From: Synechococcus sp. UW140
Lineage (GTDB): Bacteria > Cyanobacteriota > Cyanobacteriia > PCC-6307 > Cyanobiaceae
Assembly (NCBI GenBank): GCA_945861595.1
Contig: CAMAVE010000005.1
Location: 1 to 63,172 of the forward strand
Length of the DNA stretch: 63,172 nucleotides
Reading direction: 5' to 3'
Under the pieces are notes generated by a model, which was not told the DNA's origin, did not search any database, and saw nothing but the letters and a program-made list of their open reading frames with translations. Positions 1-8,597 of this stretch are shown in pieces; the stretch's first letter is position 1, and each line of letters starts with the position of its first letter. The position numbers were made by a program, and so were the translations under genes.

Positions 1-934
1 TCCCCCAGGGCCAGCCCATCGACCATCTGATCGGCCGACAACCAGCCGAACTGCTGCACCGCGCCCTGGGCCACATAGGGGAGCACGGCGTAGGCACCGC
101 CGAAGCTGAACAGCGCCATCCGCGTCAAGAACCGGGCCATCAGCGCAAGGGTGCCGTTCCAGCCACCGAGCAGGGTCAGTGCGGCCAGGGGCAACAGCAA
201 CGCCAGCCCCCACACGAGCAAGGTCACGGCAAGCCGGCGACGGGAAAAAAGGGCGTGGGGCGGGGTGGGTGTGTCGTCGTCGTGAATCGCAGGGGGGAGA
301 AGGATTGCCGTCGCGTCAGCGGTTCCCACGGGTCCGGGTCGAGACAAGGACGGGCTAGTTCCCCTCACCAGCAGCGCCGGTCGCAACCGGCCGGCGATCA
401 CCCCCACCAGCGCCGCGCCAATCACCACCAGCGGATAGGGCAGCCTAAGCAGTGCAAGCGCCAGCAGTGCTGCCACCGCCAAGCCGATCAACAGGGGGCT
501 GTGCAGGGTGCGCTTGCCCAGCCGCCAGGCGGCCACCAGCACGATCGACAGCACCGCCGGTTTGAGCACGGCAAACACTGCCGCAAGCAGGGGCAGCTGG
601 CCCCAGATCGCATAAACGCTGGAGAGGGCGAGCAGCACCAGCACCGAGGGCGCCAGGAAGAGGCCTCCGGCGATCAGCCCTCCTGGCACTCCATGCATCA
701 ACCAACCGAGGTAGGTGGCCAGCTGCGGGGCCTCCGGCCCAGGCAGCAACATGCAGTAGTTGAGGGCGTGCAGATAGCGACGCTCCGAGAGCCAGCGGCG
801 GCGCTCCACCAGGTCCCTGTGCAGCAAGCGATCTGCCCGGCCGGCCCACCGAAGCTCACCAGCCCCAGCCCCAGCCGCAGCCAGAAGCGGGAGGCCTCGG
901 CAAGGCTGACGGAGCTGGTTGCCTCGGAATTCAT
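1..934 (-). pseudogene. chrA: Chromate transporter ChrA, frameshifted and cut by window edge
   Basis: The reading frame opens at 934 with an N-terminus typical of the CHR chromate/sulfate antiporter family, including an SFGGPAGQIA stretch. After that residue the family sequence (LLHRDLVERRRW, then LNYCMLLPGPEA) continues in another frame from about 829 down to base 1, without a stop. Adding one base near 826-830 restores a continuous membrane protein. The C-terminal half holds a second SFGGAYAVLP repeat, as expected for two-domain ChrA, and runs off the window. The gene is divergent from the MerR gene at 1092. It is either a recent pseudogene or a one-base sequence error. Confidence 0.8.
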
Positions 935-1091
935 CGGGGGGGGCGACTGGATCCAATGTGCTGAAGAAAGCAGCCGGGACGCCTAGGTGTGGGCTGAGAC
1001 AGCCACCGGCAGCCGTGGAACGCAAGGGTTCCAGGGAGCAGAATCTGGTTCGCGATGTATCGAGGGCAAATCTCTAGCTTGGGAGTGCTTT

Positions 1092-1511
1092 GTGAGACCT
1101 CACGTGCGCATCGGTGAGCTGGCTGCTGCCACAGGGGTTCCGGTCGAAACGCTGCGCTTCTACGAGCAGGAGCAGTTGCTCACCCCGCCCCGGCGCAGCC
1201 GCGCCAACTACCGCCTCTATGGCGAGGAGCACCTGGAGCAGGTGCGCTTCATTCGCCGCTGCCGCAGTCTCGACATCGGCATTGACGAGATCCGGCGTCT
1301 GTTGTCGCTGCGGAGTGATCCAGGCCAGAGCTGCCTGGCGGTGAATGAGCTGCTGGACGAGAAGCTCCTACAGGTGGATCAACGCCTGCGCGAGCTGCAG
1401 GCCCTGCAGCTGGACCTGCAACGGTTGCGCTCCCGCTGCAACATCCCCGCCACTGCCGCTGACTGCGGCATCCTCAAGGGACTGGGAGAACTGGCTCAGC
1501 CGCTGCTCTGA
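1092..1511 (+). CDS. MerR-family metal-responsive regulator, CadR/PbrR-like
   Basis: A 139-residue MerR-type activator with an N-terminal winged helix (IGELAAATGV, then LRFYEQ), a long dimerisation helix and a C-terminal metal loop. Cysteines at about 81, 116 and 125 match the three-Cys pattern of Cd/Pb/Zn sensors such as CadR and PbrR. I chose GTG at 1092 because the frame continues upstream to 987 without any family-like sequence. It lies between chrA (divergent) and a methyltransferase/Zn-Cd ATPase pair (convergent). It is the best candidate to act at the ACCCT/AGGGT operators at 4429-4449 and 4497-4517, although it is not adjacent to them. Metal specificity is inferred. Confidence 0.85.
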   Translation: MRPHVRIGELAAATGVPVETLRFYEQEQLLTPPRRSRANYRLYGEEHLEQVRFIRRCRSLDIGIDEIRRLLSLRSDPGQSCLAVNELLDEKLLQVDQRLRELQALQLDLQRLRSRCNIPATAADCGILKGLGELAQPLL

Positions 1512-1525
1512 CCGGTCAAGATCCG

Positions 1526-2152
1526 CTATGGCTTGGCCTGCCAAGCGGTGTACAAAAACCTCTGTTCGGCTCCGCCAGGGGTGTGGTGGCTGACGCGCTG
1601 ATGCTCAAGCAGCTCAAGCCCAGCCCCGAGTGCCTGCCGTAGTGAATCCACGCTGTGGCGCTGAACCGGTAGGCCGCTGCAGCGTTCGGGCCCGTCCTCC
1701 GCAAAGGTGGCCAGGATCAGATGGCCCCCAGGACGCAGGGATCGGTGCAGTTGCTCGCCATAGCGGCGGCGATCGCCGGGCTCCACCAGGAAATGGAATA
1801 CGGCTCGGTCGTGCCAGAGGTCGAATGCCGCCGGTGGCAGCTCGCCGGAGCGGATGTCGCCCGCGATCCAGCGCACCGCCCCTGAGTGCTCCCCCAGCCG
1901 CTGGCGCGCTGTGTCCAGCGCCGCCGTGGAGATATCGAGAACCGTCAGATCGCTGTAGCCCTCATCCAGCAGGGCATCGACCAGTAGCGAGGCCCCGCCG
2001 CCGACATCGAGGATCTTGGTCGCGCGCTGTGGCGCTAACTGCTGAATCCACTGCAGCGAGGGCTGGGGCTGCCGTTGGTACCAACTGACCTGATCAGCGA
2101 CCTTGTGGCTGTAGACCTCGTCCCAGTGCTGGCTGAGCGACTGCTTCTCCAT
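1526..2152 (-). CDS. Class I SAM-dependent methyltransferase
   Basis: A 208-residue protein with a Rossmann-like methyltransferase core. Motif I reads ILDVGGGAS at about residue 47, followed by an acidic ribose-binding position in VLDIS and by the LRPGGHLILATF strand. The substrate cannot be named; related small methyltransferases accompany metal-resistance genes. It lies about 48 bp downstream of the Zn/Cd ATPase on the same strand, so the two are probably co-transcribed from the MerR-type promoter at 4422-4452. It is convergent with the MerR gene. Confidence 0.75.
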   Translation of the reverse strand: MEKQSLSQHWDEVYSHKVADQVSWYQRQPQPSLQWIQQLAPQRATKILDVGGGASLLVDALLDEGYSDLTVLDISTAALDTARQRLGEHSGAVRWIAGDIRSGELPPAAFDLWHDRAVFHFLVEPGDRRRYGEQLHRSLRPGGHLILATFAEDGPERCSGLPVQRHSVDSLRQALGAGLELLEHQRVSHHTPGGAEQRFLYTAWQAKP

Positions 2153-2200
2153 CAGCCCGGCAATCCTGAGTCCTGACTTTCATGCACCTGCCGCGATAGC

Positions 2201-4396
2201 TCAAGCCCAGCGCTGACGCCGCAGCCGCAGGCCGTTGGCGATCACCAGCAGGCTGGTGCCCATGTCGGCAAAAACCGCTTCCCACATTGTCGCCGTGCCC
2301 AGCAGGGTGAGCAGCAGAAAGGCTCCCTTGATGCCTAGCGCCAAGGCGATGTTCTGCCAAAGCACGGCCCAGGTGCGGCGGGACAGGCGGATCAGGTCCA
2401 CTAGGCGCTGCGGGTCGTCGTCCATCACCACCACATCGGCAGCCTCCATGGCGGTGTCGCTGCCGGCGGCGCCCATCGCAACGCCGATCGCCGCGCTGGC
2501 CAAGGCGGGGGCGTCGTTGATGCCGTCGCCCACCATGCCGGTGGGGGCCTCCAGCTGCAAATCGGCGATCGCCGCCAGCTTCTGCTCAGGCAGCAGCTCG
2601 CTGCGCACCTGCTCGATGCCCAGCCGCCCGGCGATCACAGCGGCGGTGCGGGCGTTGTCGCCGCTGAGCATCACCGGGGTCAGCCCCAGCTGTTTGAGGC
2701 CCGTGATGGCGGCGGCCGCTGTGGGCCTGGGTTGATCCGCTACCGCCATCAGGGCCAGGACGCCCTGCGCATCGGCGAGCAGGCTGACGCTGCGGCCCCG
2801 CTGCTCATGGGCCGCCATCACCTGCTCCAGATCCGGTGTGCAGAGCCCCAGTTCATGCATCCAGCGGTGATTGGCGAGGCGTAGCGTTTGGCCGTCAATC
2901 TCCCCGCTGACACCCCGCCCTCCCTGGGCTTCCAGGGCCTCGACAGGCAGCCGTTCACCACCCAGAGACCTGGCTATGGCACGGCTGATGGGGTGGTCGG
3001 AGCGGGCGGCCAGCGACGCGGCCCATTGGCGCTGCAGAGCGATCGGCACGCGGCCATCCATCACCTCAAACGCCTCCAGCGTTGGCCGGCCAGTGGTGAG
3101 CGTTCCGGTCTTATCGAAAGCCAGGGTGCGCAGCTGGCGCGCCTGCTCCAGATAGAGCCCGCCCTTGATCACGATGCCGCGGCGGGCAGCGGCGGTGAGT
3201 CCGCTCACCAGGGTGACCGGTGTGGCAATCACCAGGGCGCAGGGGCAGGCGATCACCAGCAGCACCAGCGCCCGATACACCGCGTCGATTGGCGTCAGGC
3301 CAAACAGGGGCGGCGAGAGCAGCGCCACTGCCAGGGCCAGGGCGAACACCGCCGGCGTGTAGCGCGCGGCAAAGCGATCCACAAAGCGCTGGATCGGCGC
3401 CCGCGAGGCCTGGGCCTCCTCCACCGCGTGGATGATGCGCGCCAAGGTGCTCTTGGACGCTGGGGCGGTAACCGTGATCACCAGGCTCCCGTGGGTGTTA
3501 ACCGTGCCGGCGAACACCGCATCGCCAGCACCTTTCTCCACCGGCAGGCTTTCGCCGGTGACCGGGGCCTGATTGACGGCGCTGCTCCCACTGGCCACAA
3601 CGCCATCCAGGGGAATGCGTTCGCCTGGCTCCACCCGCATCACCTGGCCGATGGCCACCGCCGCGACGTGGACCTGCTGCCAGGCCTCTGTGCCTGTCTG
3701 CACCCGGGCCTGCTCGGGAGCCAGCTCCATCAGTCGGCTGATCGCCGCCCGGGCCTGATCGGCGGCCCGGGCCTCCAGCGCCTCGGCGATCGCATAGAGC
3801 GCCATCACCATCGCGGCCTCGGGCCAGTGGCCGATCAGGAAGGCCCCGCTGACCGCCACCGTCATCAGGGCGTTGATGTTCAGCCGCCCCTGCCGCAGCG
3901 CCGCCAGCCCCTTGGTGTACACCGGCAGCCCGGCCAGGGGGATGGCGGCCAGCGCCAGTGCGATCTCCAGAGCCTCATGCAGCCAGGAAGCAGGCAACAG
4001 CGCGTGGATGCCCTCAGCCGCCGCCGCCAGCACCAGGGCGGCGATCAGGCGATTCCATCGCACGCCGTTGCTCACCTGACTAGCGGTGGCTCCTGGCTCC
4101 ACAACGTGAGGCGGGTAACCGAGCCGGCGCAGGATCGTTTCGGCCTGGGTGAAAGCCGCCGGTTCGGCGCGGATCACCAACGTGCGGGAAGCCAGCTGGA
4201 ACCGCAGCTCAGCGATCCCTGTCACGCCAGCTAACGCGTGACGGATTTCGTTTTCCTCTGTGGCGCAGTCCATGGCGTTGATCCGCCAGAGCACCTCACC
4301 GGTGCGGGCCTGTGGAGGTGCGACCGGCGCAGTGGGGTCATTGCTGCAGGTGTGGCTATGGCTGCAGCAGTCATGGTGCTCTGGGACGGGAGCCAT
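2201..4396 (-). CDS. zntA: Zn/Cd/Pb-exporting P1B-type ATPase
   Basis: A 731-residue heavy-metal pump. The N-terminus is rich in His and Cys (HHDCCSHSHTC, residues 7-17) and is followed by an HMA-like domain whose motif is DCATEE (about 43-48) rather than the copper-type CxxC, which points to Zn/Cd/Pb. The transmembrane metal site is CPC at 384-386. TGES (280-283), DKTGT (428-432) and a VGDGINDAPAL hinge are present. The frame extends upstream to 4441, but the -10 element of the MerR-type promoter lies at 4427-4422, so ATG 4396 is the start that leaves a transcribed leader. Metal preference is inferred from the HMA motif and the CadR-like operator. Confidence 0.93.
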   Translation of the reverse strand: MAPVPEHHDCCSHSHTCSNDPTAPVAPPQARTGEVLWRINAMDCATEENEIRHALAGVTGIAELRFQLASRTLVIRAEPAAFTQAETILRRLGYPPHVVEPGATASQVSNGVRWNRLIAALVLAAAAEGIHALLPASWLHEALEIALALAAIPLAGLPVYTKGLAALRQGRLNINALMTVAVSGAFLIGHWPEAAMVMALYAIAEALEARAADQARAAISRLMELAPEQARVQTGTEAWQQVHVAAVAIGQVMRVEPGERIPLDGVVASGSSAVNQAPVTGESLPVEKGAGDAVFAGTVNTHGSLVITVTAPASKSTLARIIHAVEEAQASRAPIQRFVDRFAARYTPAVFALALAVALLSPPLFGLTPIDAVYRALVLLVIACPCALVIATPVTLVSGLTAAARRGIVIKGGLYLEQARQLRTLAFDKTGTLTTGRPTLEAFEVMDGRVPIALQRQWAASLAARSDHPISRAIARSLGGERLPVEALEAQGGRGVSGEIDGQTLRLANHRWMHELGLCTPDLEQVMAAHEQRGRSVSLLADAQGVLALMAVADQPRPTAAAAITGLKQLGLTPVMLSGDNARTAAVIAGRLGIEQVRSELLPEQKLAAIADLQLEAPTGMVGDGINDAPALASAAIGVAMGAAGSDTAMEAADVVVMDDDPQRLVDLIRLSRRTWAVLWQNIALALGIKGAFLLLTLLGTATMWEAVFADMGTSLLVIANGLRLRRQRWA

Positions 4397-4421
4397 CGGA
4401 CTGCAGAAGGGCGTCACGCTC

Positions 4422-4452
4422 AGCATCAACCCTGTAGCCACTCCAGGGTCAA
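4422..4452 (-). promoter_or_regulatory. MerR-type promoter/operator driving the Zn/Cd ATPase
   Basis: Reading leftward there is TTGACC (4452-4447), a 19-bp spacer, then GATGCT (4427-4422). The spacer holds a 21-bp dyad with ACCCT and AGGGT arms at 4429-4449 and a GTGGCTAC-like centre. An overlong 19-bp spacer with an internal dyad is the hallmark of MerR-activated promoters, and the arm sequence matches the CadR/PbrR class. The predicted transcript starts about 20 nt before ATG 4396. Confidence 0.85.
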
Positions 4453-4493
4453 GTGCGCCACTTGCAGTTGCCCCTGCCTCAAGAGCAAGGGAC

Positions 4494-4524
4494 TTGACCC
4501 TCTAGCAACTTGAGGGTTTTTACT
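4494..4524 (+). promoter_or_regulatory. MerR-type promoter/operator driving the VKOR-thioredoxin operon
   Basis: TTGACC (4494-4499) and TTTACT (4519-4524) are separated by 19 bp. The spacer contains a 21-bp dyad, ACCCTC to GAGGGT, at 4497-4517. The arms match those of the divergent ATPase promoter 45 bp away. The predicted start near 4531 leaves a short leader before GTG 4550. The two sites form a divergent pair, probably served by one CadR-like regulator. Confidence 0.82.
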
Positions 4525-4549
4525 GATCCGGCCTGACCCCCGCGCTGTC

Positions 4550-5479
4550 GTGACCAGTTCCGTCCTCAGTGAAAAGCTGCGGCAGAAGCAGAGCAGCTCA
4601 CCCGCACGGGCACCCTGGTTGCGCGTGGCGATGGGCGTGCTCGCCACCATCGGCCTGCTCGACACCGCCTCGATCACCCTCAAGCGCTGGGGTCTGATCG
4701 GCAGCCTCACCTGCCCGGGCGGCGGTGGCGGCTGCGACAAGGTGCTCGGCAGCGCCTGGGGCACGCTGTTGGGCCAGCCCCTCTCCCTCTACGGAGCCCT
4801 GGCCTACGGGTTGGTGCTGGTCCTGGCCCTCAGCCCGTTGCTGCTCAGGGGAGACAGCCGCAGGCAATGGGGTGCCCTCAGTCAGCCGCTGTTGCTCCTG
4901 CTCTCCACCGCCATGGCCGGTTTCAGCCTGGTGCTGGTGGGGCTGATGGTCTTCACCATCAAGGCCATCTGCGTGTTTTGCGTGCTGTCGGCCGCACTCT
5001 GCGCCGCACTGTTCGTGCTCAGCCTTGTTCTCAACCGTTCAAAGGATCGGGGCACTGTGATCTTCCGCGTGGTGATCACAGGACTGTTGGTGTTGTTGGT
5101 GGGTCTGGGCTGGGCGTCGCTGGCCGATCAGCCTGCCGTCAGTGGTGGTCCAGGGATGGCGCCGCCGGTGCAGGCCGAGAGCACACCAGCCAAGGTGGCG
5201 TTGGCCAAGCACCTCACGCAGGTCGGCGCCAGGCTCTACACCGCCTATTGGTGCCCCCACTGCCGCGACCAGAAGGAGCTGTTTGGCAAACAAGCCGCTG
5301 CGGAACTCCAGGTCATCGAGTGTGCGCCGGATGGTCGCAACAACCAAGCCGAGCTGTGCAAGCAGAAAGGGGTCCAGGGTTACCCCTCCTGGGAGATCAA
5401 AGGCACGATCGATTCCGGTGTGAAATCGCTCGATCAGCTGGCCCTGCTCAGCGACTACCAGGGACCACGCCAGTTCTGA
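4550..5479 (+). CDS. VKOR-thioredoxin fusion, disulfide-forming membrane protein
   Basis: A 309-residue cyanobacterial-type vitamin K epoxide reductase homologue fused to a thioredoxin-like domain. It drives disulfide formation in the periplasm or lumen, passing electrons to quinone. The membrane domain shows loop cysteines 55 and 62 and the active CVFC at 141-144. The C-terminal domain has CPHC at 235-238 plus Cys258 and Cys270, so all eight cysteines of the family are present. It starts at GTG 4550, just downstream of a MerR-type promoter, and is separated by one base from the Nramp gene. This suggests metal-induced oxidative folding in the periplasm. Family assignment is firm; the regulation is inferred. 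Confidence 0.92.
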   Translation: MTSSVLSEKLRQKQSSSPARAPWLRVAMGVLATIGLLDTASITLKRWGLIGSLTCPGGGGGCDKVLGSAWGTLLGQPLSLYGALAYGLVLVLALSPLLLRGDSRRQWGALSQPLLLLLSTAMAGFSLVLVGLMVFTIKAICVFCVLSAALCAALFVLSLVLNRSKDRGTVIFRVVITGLLVLLVGLGWASLADQPAVSGGPGMAPPVQAESTPAKVALAKHLTQVGARLYTAYWCPHCRDQKELFGKQAAAELQVIECAPDGRNNQAELCKQKGVQGYPSWEIKGTIDSGVKSLDQLALLSDYQGPRQF

Positions 5480-5480
5480 G

Positions 5481-6833
5481 ATGGAAGCCGATCTCGCCAA
5501 CGCAGCCAACAGCGAGGGGCAGGTCGTCGGCCCGGAGCGTCGTCGGGATCAGCTGAACTGGTCTGTAGCAGCGCGGATGTTCGGCCCGGCCTACCTGGTG
5601 GCCGTGGGTTACATGGACCCCGGCAACTGGGCGACGGATCTTGCCGCAGGATCGCGCTATGGCTTTGGCCTGCTGTGGGTGGTCGCCATCTCCAGCGGGA
5701 TGGCAATGGTGCTGCAGTCGCTCAGCTGCAGGCTGGGCATCGCCACGGGCTGGGATCTGGCCCAGGCCTGCCGACGTCTATTGCCTGACGCCTGGCGGAT
5801 TCCGCTGTGGCTGCTGGCTGAGGTGGCGATCGTGGCCTGCGACCTGGCGGAACTGGTGGGCAGTGCCATAGCTCTGCAGCTGCTGTTCGGCTTGCCCTTG
5901 CCCTGGGGCGTGGCCCTTACCGCTGGTGACACGCTGCTGCTGCTGGCCCTGCAACGCTTTGGCGTTCGTCGCCTGGAGGCGTTGATCATCGCGCTCGTGG
6001 CGCTGGTGGGTGCCTGCTTTGCCTGGGAGCTGTTGCTCCTGAAACCGGACTGGCTGCAGGTGGCTGCGGGATTCCTGCCGCAACCATCGGTGCTGCGGGA
6101 TGGGCAGCAGCTCTATATCGCTGCAGGCATCCTCGGCGCCACGGTGATGCCCCACAACCTCTATCTGCACTCTGCTCTTGTCAACACACGCCGCTGGCCA
6201 GAGCATCCGCCCACCAAACCGCTGCTCCTGCGGCTGGCCAGTCTGGATTCGGTGATGGCGTTGTCCTTCGCCTTTCTGGTGAACGCCGCGATCCTGATCC
6301 TCGCGGCAGGCACCTTTCATGGTGTGGTTGCGGAACCTGTGGAGGATCTCCGTCAGGCCTACACCCTGCTGAGCCCTCTGCTGGGAAGCACCCTCGCGGG
6401 GACCGTGTTCGCCGTTGCGTTGCTGGCCGCGGGACAGAGTTCCACCGTGACCGCCACCATGGCCGGACAGGTGGTGATGGAGGGCTTCCTCAACCTGCGC
6501 CTGCCTGACTGGCAGCGCCGGCTGATCACCCGGGCCTTGGCCCTGATCCCGGCCATGGCCACGGTGGTTCTGCTGGGAGATCAGGCCACAGCCCATCTGC
6601 TGGTGCTCAGCCAGGTGGTCCTGAGCCTGCAGTTGCCGTTTGCGGTCATCCCTCTCGTGCAGTTCTGCACCAGGCGTGGCCTCATGGGAGAGCTGCGGGC
6701 ACCCGGCTGGCTGCAGGGCCTCAGCTGGCTCTGTGCCGCCGCGATTGTGATCGTCAACGTCTCCTTGCTCTCCACCGTTCTGGCCTCTATCAGGCCATGG
6801 CAGTGGCTGACTGCGATGGCAAGCCATGGCTGA
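5481..6833 (+). CDS. mntH: Nramp-family divalent metal transporter
   Basis: A 450-residue polytopic membrane protein of the Nramp family, which imports Mn2+ or Fe2+ with protons. The metal-site motifs are DPGN at 46-49 and MPHN at 223-226; the retained Met in TM6 fits selection for transition metals over Ca/Mg. It starts one base after the VKOR-thioredoxin stop and its end overlaps the next gene by 8 bp, so the three form an operon. An importer under a CadR-type promoter is unexpected; Mn import might offset Cd or Zn toxicity. Confidence 0.92.
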   Translation: MEADLANAANSEGQVVGPERRRDQLNWSVAARMFGPAYLVAVGYMDPGNWATDLAAGSRYGFGLLWVVAISSGMAMVLQSLSCRLGIATGWDLAQACRRLLPDAWRIPLWLLAEVAIVACDLAELVGSAIALQLLFGLPLPWGVALTAGDTLLLLALQRFGVRRLEALIIALVALVGACFAWELLLLKPDWLQVAAGFLPQPSVLRDGQQLYIAAGILGATVMPHNLYLHSALVNTRRWPEHPPTKPLLLRLASLDSVMALSFAFLVNAAILILAAGTFHGVVAEPVEDLRQAYTLLSPLLGSTLAGTVFAVALLAAGQSSTVTATMAGQVVMEGFLNLRLPDWQRRLITRALALIPAMATVVLLGDQATAHLLVLSQVVLSLQLPFAVIPLVQFCTRRGLMGELRAPGWLQGLSWLCAAAIVIVNVSLLSTVLASIRPWQWLTAMASHG

Positions 6834-7254
6834 TGCAGCGCCACGCGCCGTCCTGGTAGCGGTTTGCAGCTCACTGCTGATCACCACGGCGGCCCAGGCC
6901 GCACCGGATTGCCTAGCCCTGAAGGGCCAACGCGATCAGCTCGCCAGGCGTGCGATGACAGCTGAGATCACCCTGTTGCATGCGTTTCGGCAGCGACTAT
7001 GCCCCAGCGATGAAGAGCGAGCGACACAGTCCAAGGCGCTGGCAAGCGGAACGACGGCGCGCGAGCCTTTCAACTATGAAACGTATATCCGTTGCCGCGA
7101 ACAAGCTGAACTCCAGCTGCAGCGCAGTCGGCCGGTTCTGTATCTCAATGTGCGGGGATTCACGTATTACACCCCCGAGGGATCACGTCTGGCAAGGGAA
7201 GCTGATGGCGTGAAGGAGCTGGTCGAGCGCACCTGTACGCCGCCCGCAACCTGA
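6826..7254 (+). CDS. Secreted protein of unknown function
   Basis: A 142-residue protein with a clear Sec signal peptide (hydrophobic VLVAVCSSLLITTAAQA, cleavage probably after AQA near residue 26). The mature part is about 115 residues, charged, with four cysteines (near 29, 59, 89 and 136) that could form two disulfides. I do not recognise the family. It overlaps the Nramp gene by 8 bp, so it is translationally coupled to it and belongs to the MerR-driven operon. Because its predicted form has paired cysteines, the upstream VKOR-thioredoxin could be its folding catalyst; that is inference. Confidence 0.7.
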   Translation: MADAAPRAVLVAVCSSLLITTAAQAAPDCLALKGQRDQLARRAMTAEITLLHAFRQRLCPSDEERATQSKALASGTTAREPFNYETYIRCREQAELQLQRSRPVLYLNVRGFTYYTPEGSRLAREADGVKELVERTCTPPAT

Positions 7255-7278
7255 AAATGGATATACTCCATTCTCAGG
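7250..7278. terminator. Stem-loop between convergent genes
   Basis: Arms 7250-7261 and 7267-7278 pair over 12 bp with one mismatch around a 5-nt loop, overlapping the stop codon of the secreted protein gene. No T-run follows on either strand, so it may be a processing or stability element rather than an intrinsic terminator. It lies in the gap between two convergent operons. Confidence 0.5.
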
Positions 7279-7325
7279 CGGTGCCAACTCAGCCTTTCGG
7301 AAGACTGCTGCCGTCGCAAACTCTC

Positions 7326-8042
7326 TCAGCGGCTTGAAGCCCCGTACCACTGGCGATACCACTGAGCCATCTGCTCGATCTCACGGCTCTGGGCCTTCAC
7401 CATGGCCTGCTGCAGCTCCCGCAGCTCCGGATGCTGGCTGTTGGTCTGAGCCATCGAGGCCATCATCACGCCCATGCGGTGGTGGGGAATCATCTGCTCG
7501 ATGAAGGCCCGATCAAAATCAGGGGCGTTCTTCAGCCACTCGACATCGGTGCCCATCATCCCCATGCCACCGCCACGGCCCATCATCATTCCGCCGCTGC
7601 CGCCCATCCAGCCGCCCCAGCCGGAATAGACCCCACGCCCATAGCTTCCCCCCCATGCCGGCACATCGCCTCCAAACCACTGCCGGTACCAGGCGCGCAT
7701 CTGGTTGTTCTCCCTGGTCTGGCTGTCCTTGATGCTGCGCGCCAGGGACTTGATTTCAGGCCTCTTTGCACGGCTCAGGGCCAGATCTGCCATGGCGATG
7801 GCCCCTTCATGGTGGGGGATCATCATCGCGATGAAGTGCTGATCCATCGACTGGGTGCCCATCCGCCCTGGGCCTGGCAGGCCCCACCCCCTCCAACCTC
7901 CTGGTGAGACCGGCGAGGCGGGGGCTTGTGACAGCGCCGGAGCCCCGAGCGACAGAACAAGCGCGCCCAGCCCTGCTGTAGCAGCGCATCTCAGCACCAC
8001 CGCAGGTTTCTGACCGGATGCTGATGGGGGATGGATCATCAC
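7326..8042 (-). CDS. DUF305 protein, copy 1, with two domains and signal peptide
   Basis: A 238-residue exported protein. A signal peptide ends near residue 40 (ALSQA). Two DUF305 units follow, each with a MIPHH motif (about 75-78 and 187-190) and a Met/His-rich helix. They are joined by a Gly/Met/Trp-rich linker. DUF305 proteins are ferritin-like four-helix bundles found in copper and other metal resistance loci and are thought to bind metal in the periplasm. A good GGAGG ribosome site precedes the ATG at 8042. The upstream neighbour on the same strand is a dead merR gene. Confidence 0.88.
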   Translation of the reverse strand: MMIHPPSASGQKPAVVLRCAATAGLGALVLSLGAPALSQAPASPVSPGGWRGWGLPGPGRMGTQSMDQHFIAMMIPHHEGAIAMADLALSRAKRPEIKSLARSIKDSQTRENNQMRAWYRQWFGGDVPAWGGSYGRGVYSGWGGWMGGSGGMMMGRGGGMGMMGTDVEWLKNAPDFDRAFIEQMIPHHRMGVMMASMAQTNSQHPELRELQQAMVKAQSREIEQMAQWYRQWYGASSR

Positions 8043-8181
8043 GGTTCCTCCATGGGTTTCACCTGCCCACAGTGTGGAAACGCTGCAGGGGGCCGGATGC
8101 CGCTGCGAGTCATTGCTTCACGATCCGCCTCCAGACCTGAAGGCTGGGACGGATTCCATCGCCGTTCTCGGCGGGATTTGG

Positions 8182-8520
8182 CTACAAGCCGTCCAGCAGT
8201 TTCTGCGGTTCTCTCGTGAGTTCTCGCAACTCCTTGATCTAGCACTTGATTACTTCGACCTCGTGGCTGAGCTGATTTGCGATATCGCCGCAGGCCAGCT
8301 CACCGGCATCATTAACCGCCAGGCAGCCGGCACTCTTTGCCAGGGTGAGCCCCAGAGTTTTGGGCCGGCGGATGAACTCCAGGCGGCGCAGGCTGCTCTC
8401 ATCAAACAGGCTCTAACTGTTCTTGCTGCGCATCATCGCCTGCAGGAGGCCGAGATCCTCGTAGCAGCGCAGGGGTTTGACCGACAGGCCGCTGCGCGAG
8501 GTCAGCGCCCCGATCCATGC
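8182..8520 (-). pseudogene. Decayed MerR-family regulator gene
   Basis: Translating leftward in one frame gives a recognisable MerR protein: IGALTSRSGLSVK, then YEDLGLLQ, LRRLEFIRR, a metal-loop-like AGELACGD and a terminal IKELREL helix. Two in-frame stops interrupt it (TAG at 8415-8413 and at 8241-8239), and no start codon lies in frame before the helix-turn-helix; the natural end is TAG at 8184-8182. It reads away from the MerR-type promoter at 8539, which is the usual regulator/target layout. The target operon must therefore now rely on another regulator, most simply the related MerR at 14274. Confidence 0.85.
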
Positions 8521-8538
8521 GCCTTCCGCCCCACGGAC

Positions 8539-8569
8539 TTGACTCTCCCCCTAGAGGAGACTCTAATGT
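8539..8569 (+). promoter_or_regulatory. MerR-type promoter/operator driving the DUF3721 operon
   Basis: TTGACT (8539-8544) and TAATGT (8564-8569) are separated by 19 bp holding an imperfect dyad with CTCTCC and GGAGA arms. The arms match the promoters at 14243-14273 and 15696-15726 and differ from the ACCCT/AGGGT pair at 4.4 kb. The predicted start near 8576 leaves about 20 nt before GTG 8598. Confidence 0.82.
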
Positions 8570-8597
8570 GGAATCAGGTTCTTTCCCTCTCCATTCC

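Noticed and set aside
255-986. Rightward open frame of 243 codons
   Set aside because: It is antisense to chrA, very rich in Gln, His and Arg, and unlike any protein family.
2888-4234. Rightward open frame of 448 codons
   Set aside because: Antisense to the Zn/Cd ATPase, whose motifs are complete; composition is that of an opposite-strand shadow.
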